Shown piece after piece: positions 1-8,856 of a stretch of DNA of 64,000 nt (position 1 is the first letter of the stretch; every line of letters begins with the position of its first letter). This DNA is from Pseudomonas arsenicoxydans (GTDB lineage: Bacteria > Pseudomonadota > Gammaproteobacteria > Pseudomonadales > Pseudomonadaceae), in NCBI RefSeq assembly GCF_900103875.1, contig NZ_LT629705.1, forward strand, positions 4,721,001 to 4,785,000, in the 5' to 3' direction. Under the pieces are notes generated by a model, which did no database searches, was not told the origin of the DNA, and was given only the letters and a program-made list of their open reading frames with translations. Made by a program: the position numbers and the translations under genes.

Positions 1-312
1 AATGGTCGCTTCGGACTGCCCCAAAGAGGCTTTCGCCACCTCCACCGAACGCTTGGCACGTTCCACCGCCAGCCTGTAGCGAGCCGGGTCGATCTCCAGC
101 AACAGCTGACCTTTATCGACATGCTGGTTGTCATGCACTGTCAGGCTGACGATGCGCCCCGAGACATCGGCGGACAAGGTCACCACATCGGCCCGAACCC
201 GTGCATCGCGAGTCCAGGGCGCGCGGGTGTAATGCTCCCAGGCGTACCAGCCGAGGACGAAGGCCAGCAGCACCACCACAACGGTCGTCAATCGGGCAAG
301 GATCTTCTTCAA
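1..312 (-). CDS. HlyD-family efflux periplasmic adaptor, N-terminal part (gene runs off the window)
   Basis: Membrane-fusion protein expected to link an inner-membrane FUSC-type pump to the outer membrane, as in the AaeAB system for aromatic carboxylic acids. The visible 104 codons give a short cytoplasmic start, one membrane anchor of about 20 hydrophobic residues, then the biotinyl-lipoyl-like segment (VSGRIVSLTVHDNQHVDKGQ) and the beginning of the helical hairpin. TTG at 312 is the only usable start, because an in-frame TGA lies just upstream and no ATG or GTG intervenes. It starts 5 bp after the DUF1656 gene ends, so the three genes form one operon. The substrate cannot be read from sequence. 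Confidence 0.85.
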   Translation of the reverse strand, partial: MKKILARLTTVVVVLLAFVLGWYAWEHYTRAPWTRDARVRADVVTLSADVSGRIVSLTVHDNQHVDKGQLLLEIDPARYRLAVERAKRSVEVAKASLGQSEATI

Positions 313-316
313 GGCA

Positions 317-517
317 TCAGGCTCCCATCACCAGAATCAGGGTGGCGCATACACAGACATATAACGCGCCCTCGAACAGGGCTTCATGCCAGACGAAACT
401 CAGCACACCCAAGCGGCGCAGGATCCAGTCCAGCAGCAGGAAAATCGGCAAGGCCAGCAACAGGGCCTGGGCGATCGGTGGCAGGTACACGCCGCCTATT
501 TCCAGATCAATGGGCAA
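317..517 (-). CDS. DUF1656 small membrane protein (AaeX-like)
   Basis: A 66-residue protein with two hydrophobic helices (about residues 15-32 and 45-65). Its start MPIDLEIGGVYLPP is typical of DUF1656/AaeX proteins, which lie between the FUSC pump and the HlyD adaptor in AaeXAB-type operons. Their function is unknown. It overlaps the end of the FUSC gene by 11 bp and is followed closely by the adaptor gene, so translational coupling is likely. Confidence 0.85.
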   Translation of the reverse strand: MPIDLEIGGVYLPPIAQALLLALPIFLLLDWILRRLGVLSFVWHEALFEGALYVCVCATLILVMGA

Positions 518-2642
518 GGGCCGGCACTCCTTTGGGTTCGGCAGGTTGAAATTGTTGGCGATGCCGCTGCAGAAACGACACCACGATCAGCAGCGCCACG
601 CGCATCCTGAACACCGACCACAGGTGCTCATGAACCACCAGCTGCAGATCGTCCATTTCATCGCCCAAGGCATGCAGGTTGGCGAGCAGCAGGTTGAGGT
701 CAATTCCGGGTCGCCCGGCGATCAATCGCCCGGTCTCACGGACGGCGGCCATCAGGCGGTTCTGTTGTTCGGTACTGAGTAACGTATTGCCGTCCCCCTG
801 TTGCCTGAGCTGGTTCAACGCCACACCCAGCGCCATGCACCCCAGGCTGACCTCGAACAGCTCGCCGGATTGTTTGTTCTGGGTCGCAGGCAACAGTCCC
901 AACATCATGGTCAGGCGATCGACCATGCGACTTTCAAAGGCGAACTGCTGTTCATCGGTCGCCGGGGTCTTCAGCAAAGCGTAGACCTGCTCACAGTTCT
1001 CCTTGAACAGTCGGCGAATCCGCAGATCGGGCCGGAACGGAAAGATCAGCGCATAGACACTCAATGCCAGCGTCGCGGCGCAGATATACGCACCGGCGAA
1101 CTCGAACCACGCAATCGCGGTGTTTTGGCCAACGCCCACATTTTGCGGGCCTAGCAACAACATCGTGGTCAGCCCCAGCCCGATGCCCGTGCCCGTGGTG
1201 GGCGGACTGGACAGCCCTACCGCGACGGCATACAGCAACGGGGCCAATAACAAGGCGAGCAACTCGAAATCGCTGATCATTGGAACCAGCAAGAACAGGT
1301 ACAGGGCCGACACCACCAGGGCCAGCGCCAGCCCCCGGGCGAAACTTTGGCTGGCCAGCAACGGCCGTGGGAACGTCGCCATCAGCGAGCAGAGAATCCC
1401 GACCACGATCATCCCGCCGCGAGCGCCATCCCACGCGGTTTCGATCCAGATCAGCCCCGCGACCATCAAGGCGCTGAATGCGCGGATGGCGTTCATCGCC
1501 GCCAAGGTGAAATCCAGGTGCAGCGGGTTGTCCTGGCCGCGGAACACGCAACTGGCTTGCCGTCCCTCCTGGATCGCGTCGCTCAGCTCCAGGATCTGCC
1601 CCAGTTGTTCCAGCATCCGCGCCTGTTCCCAGCGCAGCGCCCAGGCCAGTGACCGCAGCGTGGCCGGCATCGTTTCGGTCAGTTGCTCGGCCTTGTAGGC
1701 CTGGTCATCGAAACGCTGTTGCAACGCCGAAAAATGATGCCGCGCCTCGGCCGATAACGAGCGCCCCTGCACTGCCAGATCATCAAGAAAGGCCAGTTCT
1801 TCGGCACGCAGGTGCTGAATTTCCAGCGGCAATGCACCCTCCCAGCGCTCGGTCAGCAATTCCCGCTGGTGGCGCAGCGCCGTCAGGCGCGAGGTCAGCA
1901 GCACCAGTTGATTGCCCAGCAACTGCACCAGCTCATTAGCGCTGCGCAGGCGTGGTGCATCGTAATACAGATGCCGGCGAACCCCTTCCAGCGCGCTGAT
2001 CGCACCGAGTAATTGCATCTGCCGCCGATGAAAATCCGCCTCGCTTTCCTCGGTGCGGATGACGGCGGCAGCATGGGTCGCCAGCAGTTTGATGACCTGA
2101 TCGATCTTGGCAAAATAGTCCCGGGCCACGGCCTCCGGGCGAGCAGTCAGCAGGCTGACGACGCAGACGCAGGCGACCGCCAGCAGCGTCTCGGTGACAC
2201 GCGTGACAGCCAGCAGGAACGTGCCCTCCTGATCAGGCATCGCCAGCAAGGCGACCACCACCGCCGTGTAACCGCTCAGCACAAACGCTTGGGAGCTGGT
2301 GTAGCGCAATAAGGTGCCGCCAGCCGTACACAACGCCAACCACAACCCCAACGTGATAATGAAAGGCAGCGGCGCCTGGGGAAAAATCGCCATGATCAAC
2401 ACCGCAACAGCCGCGCCCAGAGTGGTGCCAATGACTTGGCCAAAACTGCGGGCCAGAGCCATACCAGCCAATGGCTGGCTGACAATGACCACCGCCATGA
2501 TCGACCACTTGGGCTGGTCAAGGTCGAACAGAAAGGCCAGGTACAGCGTCAGCAACCCGGCGGCGATGGTTCTCAACGCGAACAGCAGCACCCCCGGCCC
2601 GGGGTTGAGCATAGCTTTGAAGTACTGCAGAAACGGTTGCAT
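507..2642 (-). CDS. FUSC-family inner-membrane transporter (AaeB/fusaric acid resistance type)
   Basis: A 711-residue pump of the aromatic acid/fusaric acid exporter family. It shows the family plan: an N-terminal block of about six membrane segments (residues 15-185), a soluble domain of roughly 200 residues, a second membrane block, and a C-terminal cytoplasmic domain. The motif DQPKWSIMAVVIVSQP near residue 40 is characteristic. The reading frame stays open up to 2729, but those 29 extra residues are not hydrophobic and do not match the family start, so I chose ATG at 2642 (MQPFLQYF). It heads an operon with DUF1656 and HlyD. It probably exports aromatic acids or similar toxic compounds; no regulator gene is visible in the window. 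Confidence 0.88.
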   Translation of the reverse strand: MQPFLQYFKAMLNPGPGVLLFALRTIAAGLLTLYLAFLFDLDQPKWSIMAVVIVSQPLAGMALARSFGQVIGTTLGAAVAVLIMAIFPQAPLPFIITLGLWLALCTAGGTLLRYTSSQAFVLSGYTAVVVALLAMPDQEGTFLLAVTRVTETLLAVACVCVVSLLTARPEAVARDYFAKIDQVIKLLATHAAAVIRTEESEADFHRRQMQLLGAISALEGVRRHLYYDAPRLRSANELVQLLGNQLVLLTSRLTALRHQRELLTERWEGALPLEIQHLRAEELAFLDDLAVQGRSLSAEARHHFSALQQRFDDQAYKAEQLTETMPATLRSLAWALRWEQARMLEQLGQILELSDAIQEGRQASCVFRGQDNPLHLDFTLAAMNAIRAFSALMVAGLIWIETAWDGARGGMIVVGILCSLMATFPRPLLASQSFARGLALALVVSALYLFLLVPMISDFELLALLLAPLLYAVAVGLSSPPTTGTGIGLGLTTMLLLGPQNVGVGQNTAIAWFEFAGAYICAATLALSVYALIFPFRPDLRIRRLFKENCEQVYALLKTPATDEQQFAFESRMVDRLTMMLGLLPATQNKQSGELFEVSLGCMALGVALNQLRQQGDGNTLLSTEQQNRLMAAVRETGRLIAGRPGIDLNLLLANLHALGDEMDDLQLVVHEHLWSVFRMRVALLIVVSFLQRHRQQFQPAEPKGVPALAH

Positions 2643-2824
2643 GGAAATACTCGTGGAGTTATCTCCAGCAAGCGTAGTCACTGCTTCGGCGCCGCGACGG
2701 GTTTCAATGTCGACACGACCTGTAGGCAAAATCGTCGCAATTGAACCGAGTCAGGGTTTGACTCACAGCCCCACCTGACCGAAGCTGACGGCTTTGCACA
2801 CGCTGCCAGCTCCCGGATTCCTGC

Positions 2825-3880
2825 ATGTCCCAGTCCCGCCGCTACGCGCTCATCAGCCTTTGTGTCCTGCTCGCCATTGTCCTTGCCTGGTTCTTCCTGC
2901 GCACGCCTGCCCCGGTGGTGCCGGAGGCCATCAAGCGCGGCTATAGCGAAGCGCTGACCCAGGCACGTGCCGGGCAACCCGGCGCCGCGCGGGTGTTGTA
3001 TCAGCAACTGGCTCGCCCCGATCTATCGGCCAAGCGCCGTATCTGGCTGCATGCTGAACTGCCCAATTACCCGAGCCCGCAAGCCCTGAAACTGGCCGAT
3101 GCAGACTTGCAAAACCCTTCCCCAGAAGTCCGCGTGGCAGCGATCAAGAGCATCAGTGGGCTGGTTCCCAACGGGCAGCGCAGCCTGTTGATCGGGCCGT
3201 TGCTGGAGGACAGCGAGCAAAGCGTACGCTTTGCTGCAATCAACGCCTTGCTGGGCTTGTCGCCGGATGACCTGGGCTTGTATTTCGGGCCACTGCAACA
3301 AGCCATCGATGCCTGGGAACGGGTCCTGCAGAGCCAAACCGAAAGCGCCGAAACCCAATACCAACTGGCCCGGCTGCACCTGCACAACGCCGAATTGAAA
3401 GAGGCGCAGCAGGCACTGGACCGCACCTTGCAGCTGGATCCGGCGAATCTGCCGGCATTGGTCATGCAGATTGAGGTACTGGATAAGCAAGGCCAAAGCG
3501 ATGCAGCCCAGCAATTACTGGCGAAACAGTTAAAGGCGCAGCCCGACTCAGCCTACCTTCAACATGCGCTGGGCCTATGGTTGTTGCATCACGGGCAAAG
3601 CGAATTTGCTTTGTTGGGGCTCTCGAAAGCCGTAGAGATCGAGCCCGGCAACAAGGACTATCGTTACGACCTGGCCACCACTTTGCACGACGAGCAAGAG
3701 CTGGAGGCTGCGCAAAAGCAGTTGCAGGAGATCGTCCAGCGCCACCCGGCCGACCGCAAGGCGCGGGTGTTGCTGATCAATTACTGGAAGGAAAGCGGCC
3801 AGTTGCAGAACGTGCAGATTTTGCTGGCGCAGCTGGAGCAGCTCAACCCGGACGACCCGGTGTTGCAGCAAGGACTCTAA
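2825..3880 (+). CDS. membrane-anchored tetratricopeptide-repeat protein
   Basis: 351 residues with an N-terminal membrane anchor (about residues 7-24, ALISLCVLLAIVLAWFF). A HEAT-like stretch follows around residues 95-140 (PEVRVAAIKSISGL, then SVRFAAINALLGL), and several TPR units run from about 165 to 345 (repeated A-L-D-x-x-L-x-L-D-P and H-P-A-D-R-K pattern). TPR proteins are scaffolds for protein partners, probably periplasmic here given the anchor orientation. It is divergent from the FUSC operon across a 182-bp gap and lies 139 bp upstream of the KaiC-like gene on the same strand. The partner is unknown. Confidence 0.75.
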   Translation: MSQSRRYALISLCVLLAIVLAWFFLRTPAPVVPEAIKRGYSEALTQARAGQPGAARVLYQQLARPDLSAKRRIWLHAELPNYPSPQALKLADADLQNPSPEVRVAAIKSISGLVPNGQRSLLIGPLLEDSEQSVRFAAINALLGLSPDDLGLYFGPLQQAIDAWERVLQSQTESAETQYQLARLHLHNAELKEAQQALDRTLQLDPANLPALVMQIEVLDKQGQSDAAQQLLAKQLKAQPDSAYLQHALGLWLLHHGQSEFALLGLSKAVEIEPGNKDYRYDLATTLHDEQELEAAQKQLQEIVQRHPADRKARVLLINYWKESGQLQNVQILLAQLEQLNPDDPVLQQGL

Positions 3881-4005
3881 TCGATTTTTAAGCCCGGCCA
3901 CTCACAGACAGGCACAAAAGGTTGAACCGTCGCCACGGCAAAAGGTCAAGTGATCAGGCAGTACATTCAGGCACCTCAGGCCTGCTGCCTCGCTTCCCCT
4001 AGTCA

Positions 4006-4022
4006 TGAGAGGGTTTTTTTTG
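4006..4022 (+). promoter_or_regulatory. ribosome binding site, T8 tract and TTG start of the KaiC-like gene
   Basis: A purine-rich Shine-Dalgarno (GAGAGGG, 4007-4013) is separated from the TTG codon at 4020 by a run of eight T (4014-4021) that reaches into the start codon. The ATG at 4005 lies upstream of this site and has no ribosome binding site of its own, so TTG is the better start. Slippage in the T tract would change the SD spacing, or the frame if ATG 4005 were used. Confidence 0.5.
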
Positions 4023-5522
4023 TCTACATCTAACGAGCTGTTCAGTGCAAAAGCCGCCACCGGTATAGAGGGTCTGGATGACATCCTGGCCGGCGGGTTG
4101 TCCCGAGGTCATGTGTTTTTGCTAGAGGGTGAACCCGGAACCGGCAAAACCACGGTCGCTTTGCATTTTCTGCTGGCCGGCGCTCGTGCCGGCGAGCGCT
4201 CGTTGTACATCACCCTGTCGGAGACTGAGCGCGAACTGCGCCAAGGCGCGTTGTCCCACGGCTGGGACCTGGACGAGAACATCCACATTTTCGAGCTGAC
4301 ACCGCCTGAAAGCCTGCTCAACGCCGAGCATCAGCAGAGCCTGCTCTACTCCTCCGACCTTGAGTTGGGTGAGGCCACCAAGCAGATATTCGAAGTGGTC
4401 GAGCGGGTCAAACCGACCCGAGTGGTCCTCGACAGTCTTTCCGAAATCCGTCTTCTGGCCCAGAGCTCCCTGCGTTATCGCCGGCAGATTCTGGCAATCA
4501 AGCACTACTTCGTGCGCTACGACGCCACGGTTCTACTGCTTGATGACCTGACCACCGAATCCCTCGACAAAACCGTGCACAGCGTTGCACACGGCGTGAT
4601 CCGCCTTGAAGAGCTGACGCCCAACTATGGCGCGGAACGGCGGCGGATCCGCGTGGTGAAATACCGCGGACAGAAATACCGTGGCGGTTACCATGACTTC
4701 ACCATCATGGGCGACGGCGTGCATGTATTCCCTCGCCTGGTGGCGGCTGAACACCGAGGCGGATACACCCGCCAGCAGCTGACCAGCGGGATCAAGGAAA
4801 TGGACGCCCTGCTCGGCGGCGGTATCGAGACCGGCTCCAGCACGCTGATTCTGGGCCCGGCCGGTACTGGCAAATCGTTGATTTCGATGATCTTCGCCGC
4901 GGCCGCCGTGGCGCGAGGTGAAAAATCCGCGCTGTTCATCTTCGACGAAGAGCTGGGCCTGCTGTTTGAGCGCATGAAAAACATGGGTATCGATTTGAAG
5001 GCCCTGCAAGACACTGGCAATTTACTGATCGAACAAGTCGACGCCGCCGAGCTGTCCCCCGGCGAGTTCTCACACCGGGTTCGTCGTTGTGTCGATGAGC
5101 AAGCAATCAAAACAGTGGTGATTGACAGCATCAACGGCTATCAGGCCGCGATGCCCGAGGAAAACGCGCTGGTACTGCACATGCATGAGTTGCTGCTGTA
5201 CCTCAATCGTCGAGGCGCGGCGACGTTCATGACCGTGGCTCAGCATGGTCTGGTCGGTGACATGCAAGCCCCGGTCGACATTACTTATCTGGCTGACACG
5301 GTGATTCTTTTGCGTTACTTCGAAGCCCTGGGCAAGGTTCGCCGGGCGATCTCGATCATCAAGAAACGTACCGGCAGCCACGAATCGACCATTCGCGAAT
5401 ACCGCATCGGTACCCGCGGCATGACGATTGGTGAGCCACTGGATGCTTTTCAGGGTGTATTACGTGGCGTGCCGACCTACCTCGGCGCAAGCCAGCCGCT
5501 ACTCAAGGATGATGCCCGGTGA
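4020..5522 (+). CDS. KaiC-like RecA-superfamily ATPase, two tandem domains
   Basis: 500 residues with two KaiC/RecA domains. Walker A motifs are at about 37-45 (GEPGTGKTT) and 279-286 (GPAGTGKS), with Walker B-like strands VVLDSLSE and VVIDSING. In the second domain the catalytic Glu pair is kept (FDEELG). In the first, the place of the cyanobacterial Glu-Glu reads Ser-Glu (LSETERELR). The residues aligned with the Ser431-Thr432 phosphosite of cyanobacterial KaiC read Thr422-Tyr423. The stop overlaps the GTG start of the next gene, a hybrid histidine kinase, so the two are translationally coupled. No KaiA or KaiB gene is present. In non-cyanobacteria such proteins are linked to stress adaptation and signalling rather than clocks; the role here is an inference. 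Confidence 0.85.
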   Translation: MSTSNELFSAKAATGIEGLDDILAGGLSRGHVFLLEGEPGTGKTTVALHFLLAGARAGERSLYITLSETERELRQGALSHGWDLDENIHIFELTPPESLLNAEHQQSLLYSSDLELGEATKQIFEVVERVKPTRVVLDSLSEIRLLAQSSLRYRRQILAIKHYFVRYDATVLLLDDLTTESLDKTVHSVAHGVIRLEELTPNYGAERRRIRVVKYRGQKYRGGYHDFTIMGDGVHVFPRLVAAEHRGGYTRQQLTSGIKEMDALLGGGIETGSSTLILGPAGTGKSLISMIFAAAAVARGEKSALFIFDEELGLLFERMKNMGIDLKALQDTGNLLIEQVDAAELSPGEFSHRVRRCVDEQAIKTVVIDSINGYQAAMPEENALVLHMHELLLYLNRRGAATFMTVAQHGLVGDMQAPVDITYLADTVILLRYFEALGKVRRAISIIKKRTGSHESTIREYRIGTRGMTIGEPLDAFQGVLRGVPTYLGASQPLLKDDAR

Positions 5523-7189
5523 ATAGTGTCGAAGCGAAGTCCGAGCGCGCGATCATTCTCGCGCCGCTGGGACGCGACAGCCAGATTGCGCTGATGATGC
5601 TCAACGAGGCGGGCTTCGAAGGCCTTGTGGCCCGCGACCTGATCACGTTGTGCGACGAACTGGCACGAGGCGCCGGCCTGCTGGTGATTTCCTCAGAAGC
5701 GCTATTGGGTTGTGACCTGGCCCCTCTGCTGGGTCTGATCGAAGCACAACCAGCCTGGTCGGATTTGCCGATCGTCCTGCTGACCCACCACGGTGGCCCT
5801 GAGCAAAATCCCGCTTCGCGATTCGGCCCGCAGCTCGGTAACGTGACCTTCCTTGAGCGCCCGTTTCATCCAGTGACGTTGATCAGCCTGGTCACCACGG
5901 CGCTGCGGGGCCGACGACGACAGTACGAAGCCAGGGACCGGATGATCGACCTGACTGAAAGCGAACTGCGTCTGCAAACCACGCTCGAAACCCTCGAACA
6001 ACAGGTCGAAGAGCGTACCGCCCAATTGCGCCACAATGAAGAAGCGCTCAGGCAGTCGCAGAAAATGGAAGCGGTCGGCCAACTTACCGGCGGCATCGCT
6101 CATGACTTCAATAACATGCTGACCGGTATCATCGGCAGTCTTGAGCTACTGCGTCGACGCCTGGCCCGAGGTCGCACCGATGACCTGGACGGCCTGATCG
6201 ATCTTGGGGTGACATCCGCCAACCGTGCGGCGGGCCTGACCCATCGTCTGCTGGCGTTTTCCCGTCGCCAGTCGCTGGACTCCAAGCCAGTGAAAATGAA
6301 CACCCTCGTGGTGTCCATGGGCGAGCTCCTGCAGCGCAGCCTCAATGAAAGCATTCATTTGGACATGCAGCTGGACGACAATCTGTGGGTGGCCGAGGCC
6401 GACCCCAACCAACTCGAAAGCGCCCTGCTCAACCTGGTGCTCAATGCCCGTGATGCCATGCCTGAGGGCGGGAAACTGGTGGTCAGCACCTCCAACGAGC
6501 AACTGGACACGACCTTCGCCCAGGCTAATGGCAATCTGCAGCCGGGTGATTACGTTGTCATGCGAGTCACCGATACTGGTTGCGGCATGCCGGAAAGCAC
6601 CATCAGCCGAGCCTTTGATCCGTTCTTCACGACCAAGCCGATCGGCCAGGGAACGGGGTTGGGGTTGTCGATGATCTACGGGTTCAGCAAGCAGTCTCGC
6701 GGTCACGTCACCATCCAGAGTGAAGTGGGCAACGGCACTACGGTGAGCCTGTATCTACCGCGCTACTGGGGCGAGCTGGATGAGGACACGCAAATGGATG
6801 TCGCTCACATGCCCCATGCCCAAGAAGGTGAAACGGTGCTGATCGTCGAGGACGATCCGGCGGTACGCGTGCTGGTCAGCGCGGTACTGAGTGAATTGGG
6901 TTATGCCTTCGTGGAAGCCGGCGATGCCGACAGCGCGGTGCCGATTCTGGATTCGGGCCAGCGTATCGACCTGTTGATCAGCGATGTGGGGTTGCCAGGG
7001 ATGAATGGCCGGCAACTGGCGGAAATCGGGCGCCAATACCGGCCTGATCTGAAAGTGTTGTTCATCACCGGTTACGCCGAACATGCCGCGGTACGTGGAG
7101 GTTTTCTCGACCCGGGCATGCAGCTGATCACCAAGCCGTTTACCTTCGACCTGCTGACGGCCAAAGTGCGCGAGATGATCAGAATCTGA
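5519..7189 (+). CDS. hybrid sensor histidine kinase/response regulator with N-terminal pseudo-receiver
   Basis: 556 residues, GTG start overlapping the KaiC-like stop. In order: a receiver-like fold at about 10-130 without the usual acidic pocket; a coiled coil (ESELRLQTTLETLEQQVEERTAQLRH region, about 145-180, written here only as location); HisKA with His195 in GGIAHDFNNML; HATPase_c with N box LNLVLNARDAMPEGG, G1 DTGCGMP and G2 GQGTGLGLS; then a C-terminal receiver with EDDP and phospho-acceptor Asp489 (LISDVGLPG). It has no membrane segment, so it should sense a cytosolic signal, plausibly the state of the coupled KaiC-like ATPase. The REC domain could dephosphorylate or relay to the single-domain regulators at 7220 or 14027. 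Confidence 0.85.
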   Translation: MNSVEAKSERAIILAPLGRDSQIALMMLNEAGFEGLVARDLITLCDELARGAGLLVISSEALLGCDLAPLLGLIEAQPAWSDLPIVLLTHHGGPEQNPASRFGPQLGNVTFLERPFHPVTLISLVTTALRGRRRQYEARDRMIDLTESELRLQTTLETLEQQVEERTAQLRHNEEALRQSQKMEAVGQLTGGIAHDFNNMLTGIIGSLELLRRRLARGRTDDLDGLIDLGVTSANRAAGLTHRLLAFSRRQSLDSKPVKMNTLVVSMGELLQRSLNESIHLDMQLDDNLWVAEADPNQLESALLNLVLNARDAMPEGGKLVVSTSNEQLDTTFAQANGNLQPGDYVVMRVTDTGCGMPESTISRAFDPFFTTKPIGQGTGLGLSMIYGFSKQSRGHVTIQSEVGNGTTVSLYLPRYWGELDEDTQMDVAHMPHAQEGETVLIVEDDPAVRVLVSAVLSELGYAFVEAGDADSAVPILDSGQRIDLLISDVGLPGMNGRQLAEIGRQYRPDLKVLFITGYAEHAAVRGGFLDPGMQLITKPFTFDLLTAKVREMIRI

Positions 7190-7210
7190 AAGCCCCGACA
7201 ATCGGGGCTT
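7190..7210. terminator. bidirectional hairpin between convergent genes
   Basis: A perfect 9-bp inverted repeat (AAGCCCCGA, loop CAA, TCGGGGCTT) lies immediately after the hybrid kinase stop and before the convergent response regulator end. The T tract is poor on both strands, so it is a hairpin terminator by position rather than by a full rho-independent signature. Confidence 0.55.
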
Positions 7211-7219
7211 CGGGGATAT

Positions 7220-7597
7220 TCAGGAAAGCATTTCCTGCATGAGTTCTTGCAACACATCCAGATCGAACGGCTTGCCAAGGATCGGTGCCTTGCGCGTGAT
7301 CGGACTGTCGGTCTCACGGATTTCCTGCGGATAACCACTGATGAAAATCACTTTGAGCTCCGGTCGCAACTTCACCGCTGGCTCAGCGATCTGAACGCCA
7401 GAAATCCCGCCAGGCAGACGGAAGTCGGTGATCATCATGTCCAGGTGCGGTTTGCTCGCAAGGATCTCGAATGCCTGCTCGCCGTTTTCGGCCTGCAACA
7501 CCCGGTACCCTTCCCCCGAAAGATAGGCAGATAAAACCATCAGGATCGAGGGGTCATCCTCGACGATCAATACCACATCTTGTGCATCTTCACTCAT
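7220..7597 (-). CDS. single-domain response regulator (REC only)
   Basis: 125 residues consisting only of a CheY-like receiver: acidic pocket EDD (13-15), phospho-acceptor Asp58 (MITDFRLPGG), conserved Ser in FISGYPQE and Lys in GKPF. The F-R-L-P-G-G variant resembles FixJ/PAS-hybrid-associated receivers. ATG at 7597 has an AAGG site 7 bp upstream and is preferred to a TTG at 7618. It lies 77 bp downstream of the REC-kinase gene on the same strand, so it is probably the last gene of that operon and an intermediate or sink of the phosphorelay. It has no output domain. Confidence 0.85.
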   Translation of the reverse strand: MSEDAQDVVLIVEDDPSILMVLSAYLSGEGYRVLQAENGEQAFEILASKPHLDMMITDFRLPGGISGVQIAEPAVKLRPELKVIFISGYPQEIRETDSPITRKAPILGKPFDLDVLQELMQEMLS

Positions 7598-7674
7598 GGG
7601 AAGCCTTTGTTCGGTCAATAGCTGCTGATACGACCATGAGGTCGATCAGAGGTTGCGTTTATCCGGCTGTTTTC

Positions 7675-8856
7675 CTACAACGGTAGACAAACGCGAAACA
7701 AGGCGCCTTCGCCAATCCGGCTCTCGGCGGTAATGGAGCCACCGTGGGCGGTGACAATCTGCTCCGAAATAAACAATCCCAGACCCAATCCAGCAACGAC
7801 GGTCTTGGCGGAAACCCGTTCGAATTGCTGAAAAATGCGCCTCTGGTTCTCTTCGCTGATACCGATACCGCGATCCTGAACCTCGACCCGCGCCTGGCCG
7901 TCCTGGGTGTACACGCGAACATCAATCGTATCCTTGCCACCATAGCGCAATGCGTTGGTCAGCAGATTCGAGATCACCTGCTCGATACGAAATTCGTCCC
8001 AATTACCGACAACTGGCTGGTCGGCGGTAAACGTCACCGACGTCTCGGCAGCATCGATCTGCGGCGCGAAGTTTTGCAGCAGATTGCTGACCAATTGCAC
8101 CAGATCGAATCGACTGGTACGGATCGACAGTTTGCCGGTGCGAATTCGCGACACATCGAGCATGTCCTCGATCAGGCGAATCAGGCTTTTGATCTGCCGC
8201 TCGTCCCGATCGACCATTGAGTGCATCTTGTCCAGGGTGAACGCCGCGGCGTTGTCCCGGGCCAAGTGCATTTTGCGTAACTGGGTCTCGAGGATAAGAC
8301 CATTGAGCGGCGTGCGCAGTTCGTGGGCGACGATGGACATGAAGTCGTCACGCATGCGCACGGCTTGTTCGAGCTCATTCTGGGTCGCCTGCAATTGCTT
8401 GAGCAGTGCTTCCTGCTCCCGACGACTTTGCTCCAGGGCTTCCACCTGTTGCTTCATCGCCTTGCTCTGGCGATACAAGTCGACGAACACGTTGACCTTG
8501 CTCTTGACCGCATGAATGTCCAGCGGCTTGTGCAGGAAGTCCACGGCGCCACTTTCGTAACCTTTGAACGCGTAGTTCAGCTCACGGCCGGCGGCGCTGA
8601 CGAACACGATCGGGATGTTCTTGGTCTTCTCCGTGCCGCGCATCAACTCAGCCAGCTCAAAACCATTCATGCCCGGCATCTGCACGTCGAGAATGGCCAT
8701 GGCGAATTCGTGTTGAAGCAACAACGACAGGGCTTCGTCGGCGGACAAGGCTTTGTAGACTATGCGGTCTTCACGCTTGATCAACGCTTCCAGCGCCAGC
8801 AAATTCTCCGGCAGATCGTCGACTATCAGCAGTTTGGCTTGGATGTTACTTAGCAT
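7675..8856 (-). CDS. REC-HisKA-HATPase response regulator/histidine kinase
   Basis: 393 residues. The N-terminal receiver has DD at 13-14, Asp57 in ILDVQMPGMNG and HKPLD; a coiled coil of about 30 residues follows. HisKA has His178 (SIVAHELRTPLNG), and HATPase_c carries NLLTNALRYGG, DRGIGI and GLGLGLF. It lacks membrane segments. This REC-first arrangement lets an upstream kinase switch a second kinase. The ATG overlaps the 3' end of cheB by 7 bp, so it is coupled to cheR-cheB. The likely input is the REC array of the 1163-residue hybrid kinase. Confidence 0.87.
   Translation of the reverse strand: MLSNIQAKLLIVDDLPENLLALEALIKREDRIVYKALSADEALSLLLQHEFAMAILDVQMPGMNGFELAELMRGTEKTKNIPIVFVSAAGRELNYAFKGYESGAVDFLHKPLDIHAVKSKVNVFVDLYRQSKAMKQQVEALEQSRREQEALLKQLQATQNELEQAVRMRDDFMSIVAHELRTPLNGLILETQLRKMHLARDNAAAFTLDKMHSMVDRDERQIKSLIRLIEDMLDVSRIRTGKLSIRTSRFDLVQLVSNLLQNFAPQIDAAETSVTFTADQPVVGNWDEFRIEQVISNLLTNALRYGGKDTIDVRVYTQDGQARVEVQDRGIGISEENQRRIFQQFERVSAKTVVAGLGLGLFISEQIVTAHGGSITAESRIGEGALFRVCLPL

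Noticed and set aside
4005..4019. ATG 4005 as start of the KaiC-like gene
   Set aside because: No ribosome binding site upstream; the GAGAGG site lies after it and is well spaced for TTG 4020.
4020..5522. A circadian clock locus
   Set aside because: Only a KaiC-like protein is present; there is no kaiA or kaiB, and the phosphosite and one Glu pair are changed.
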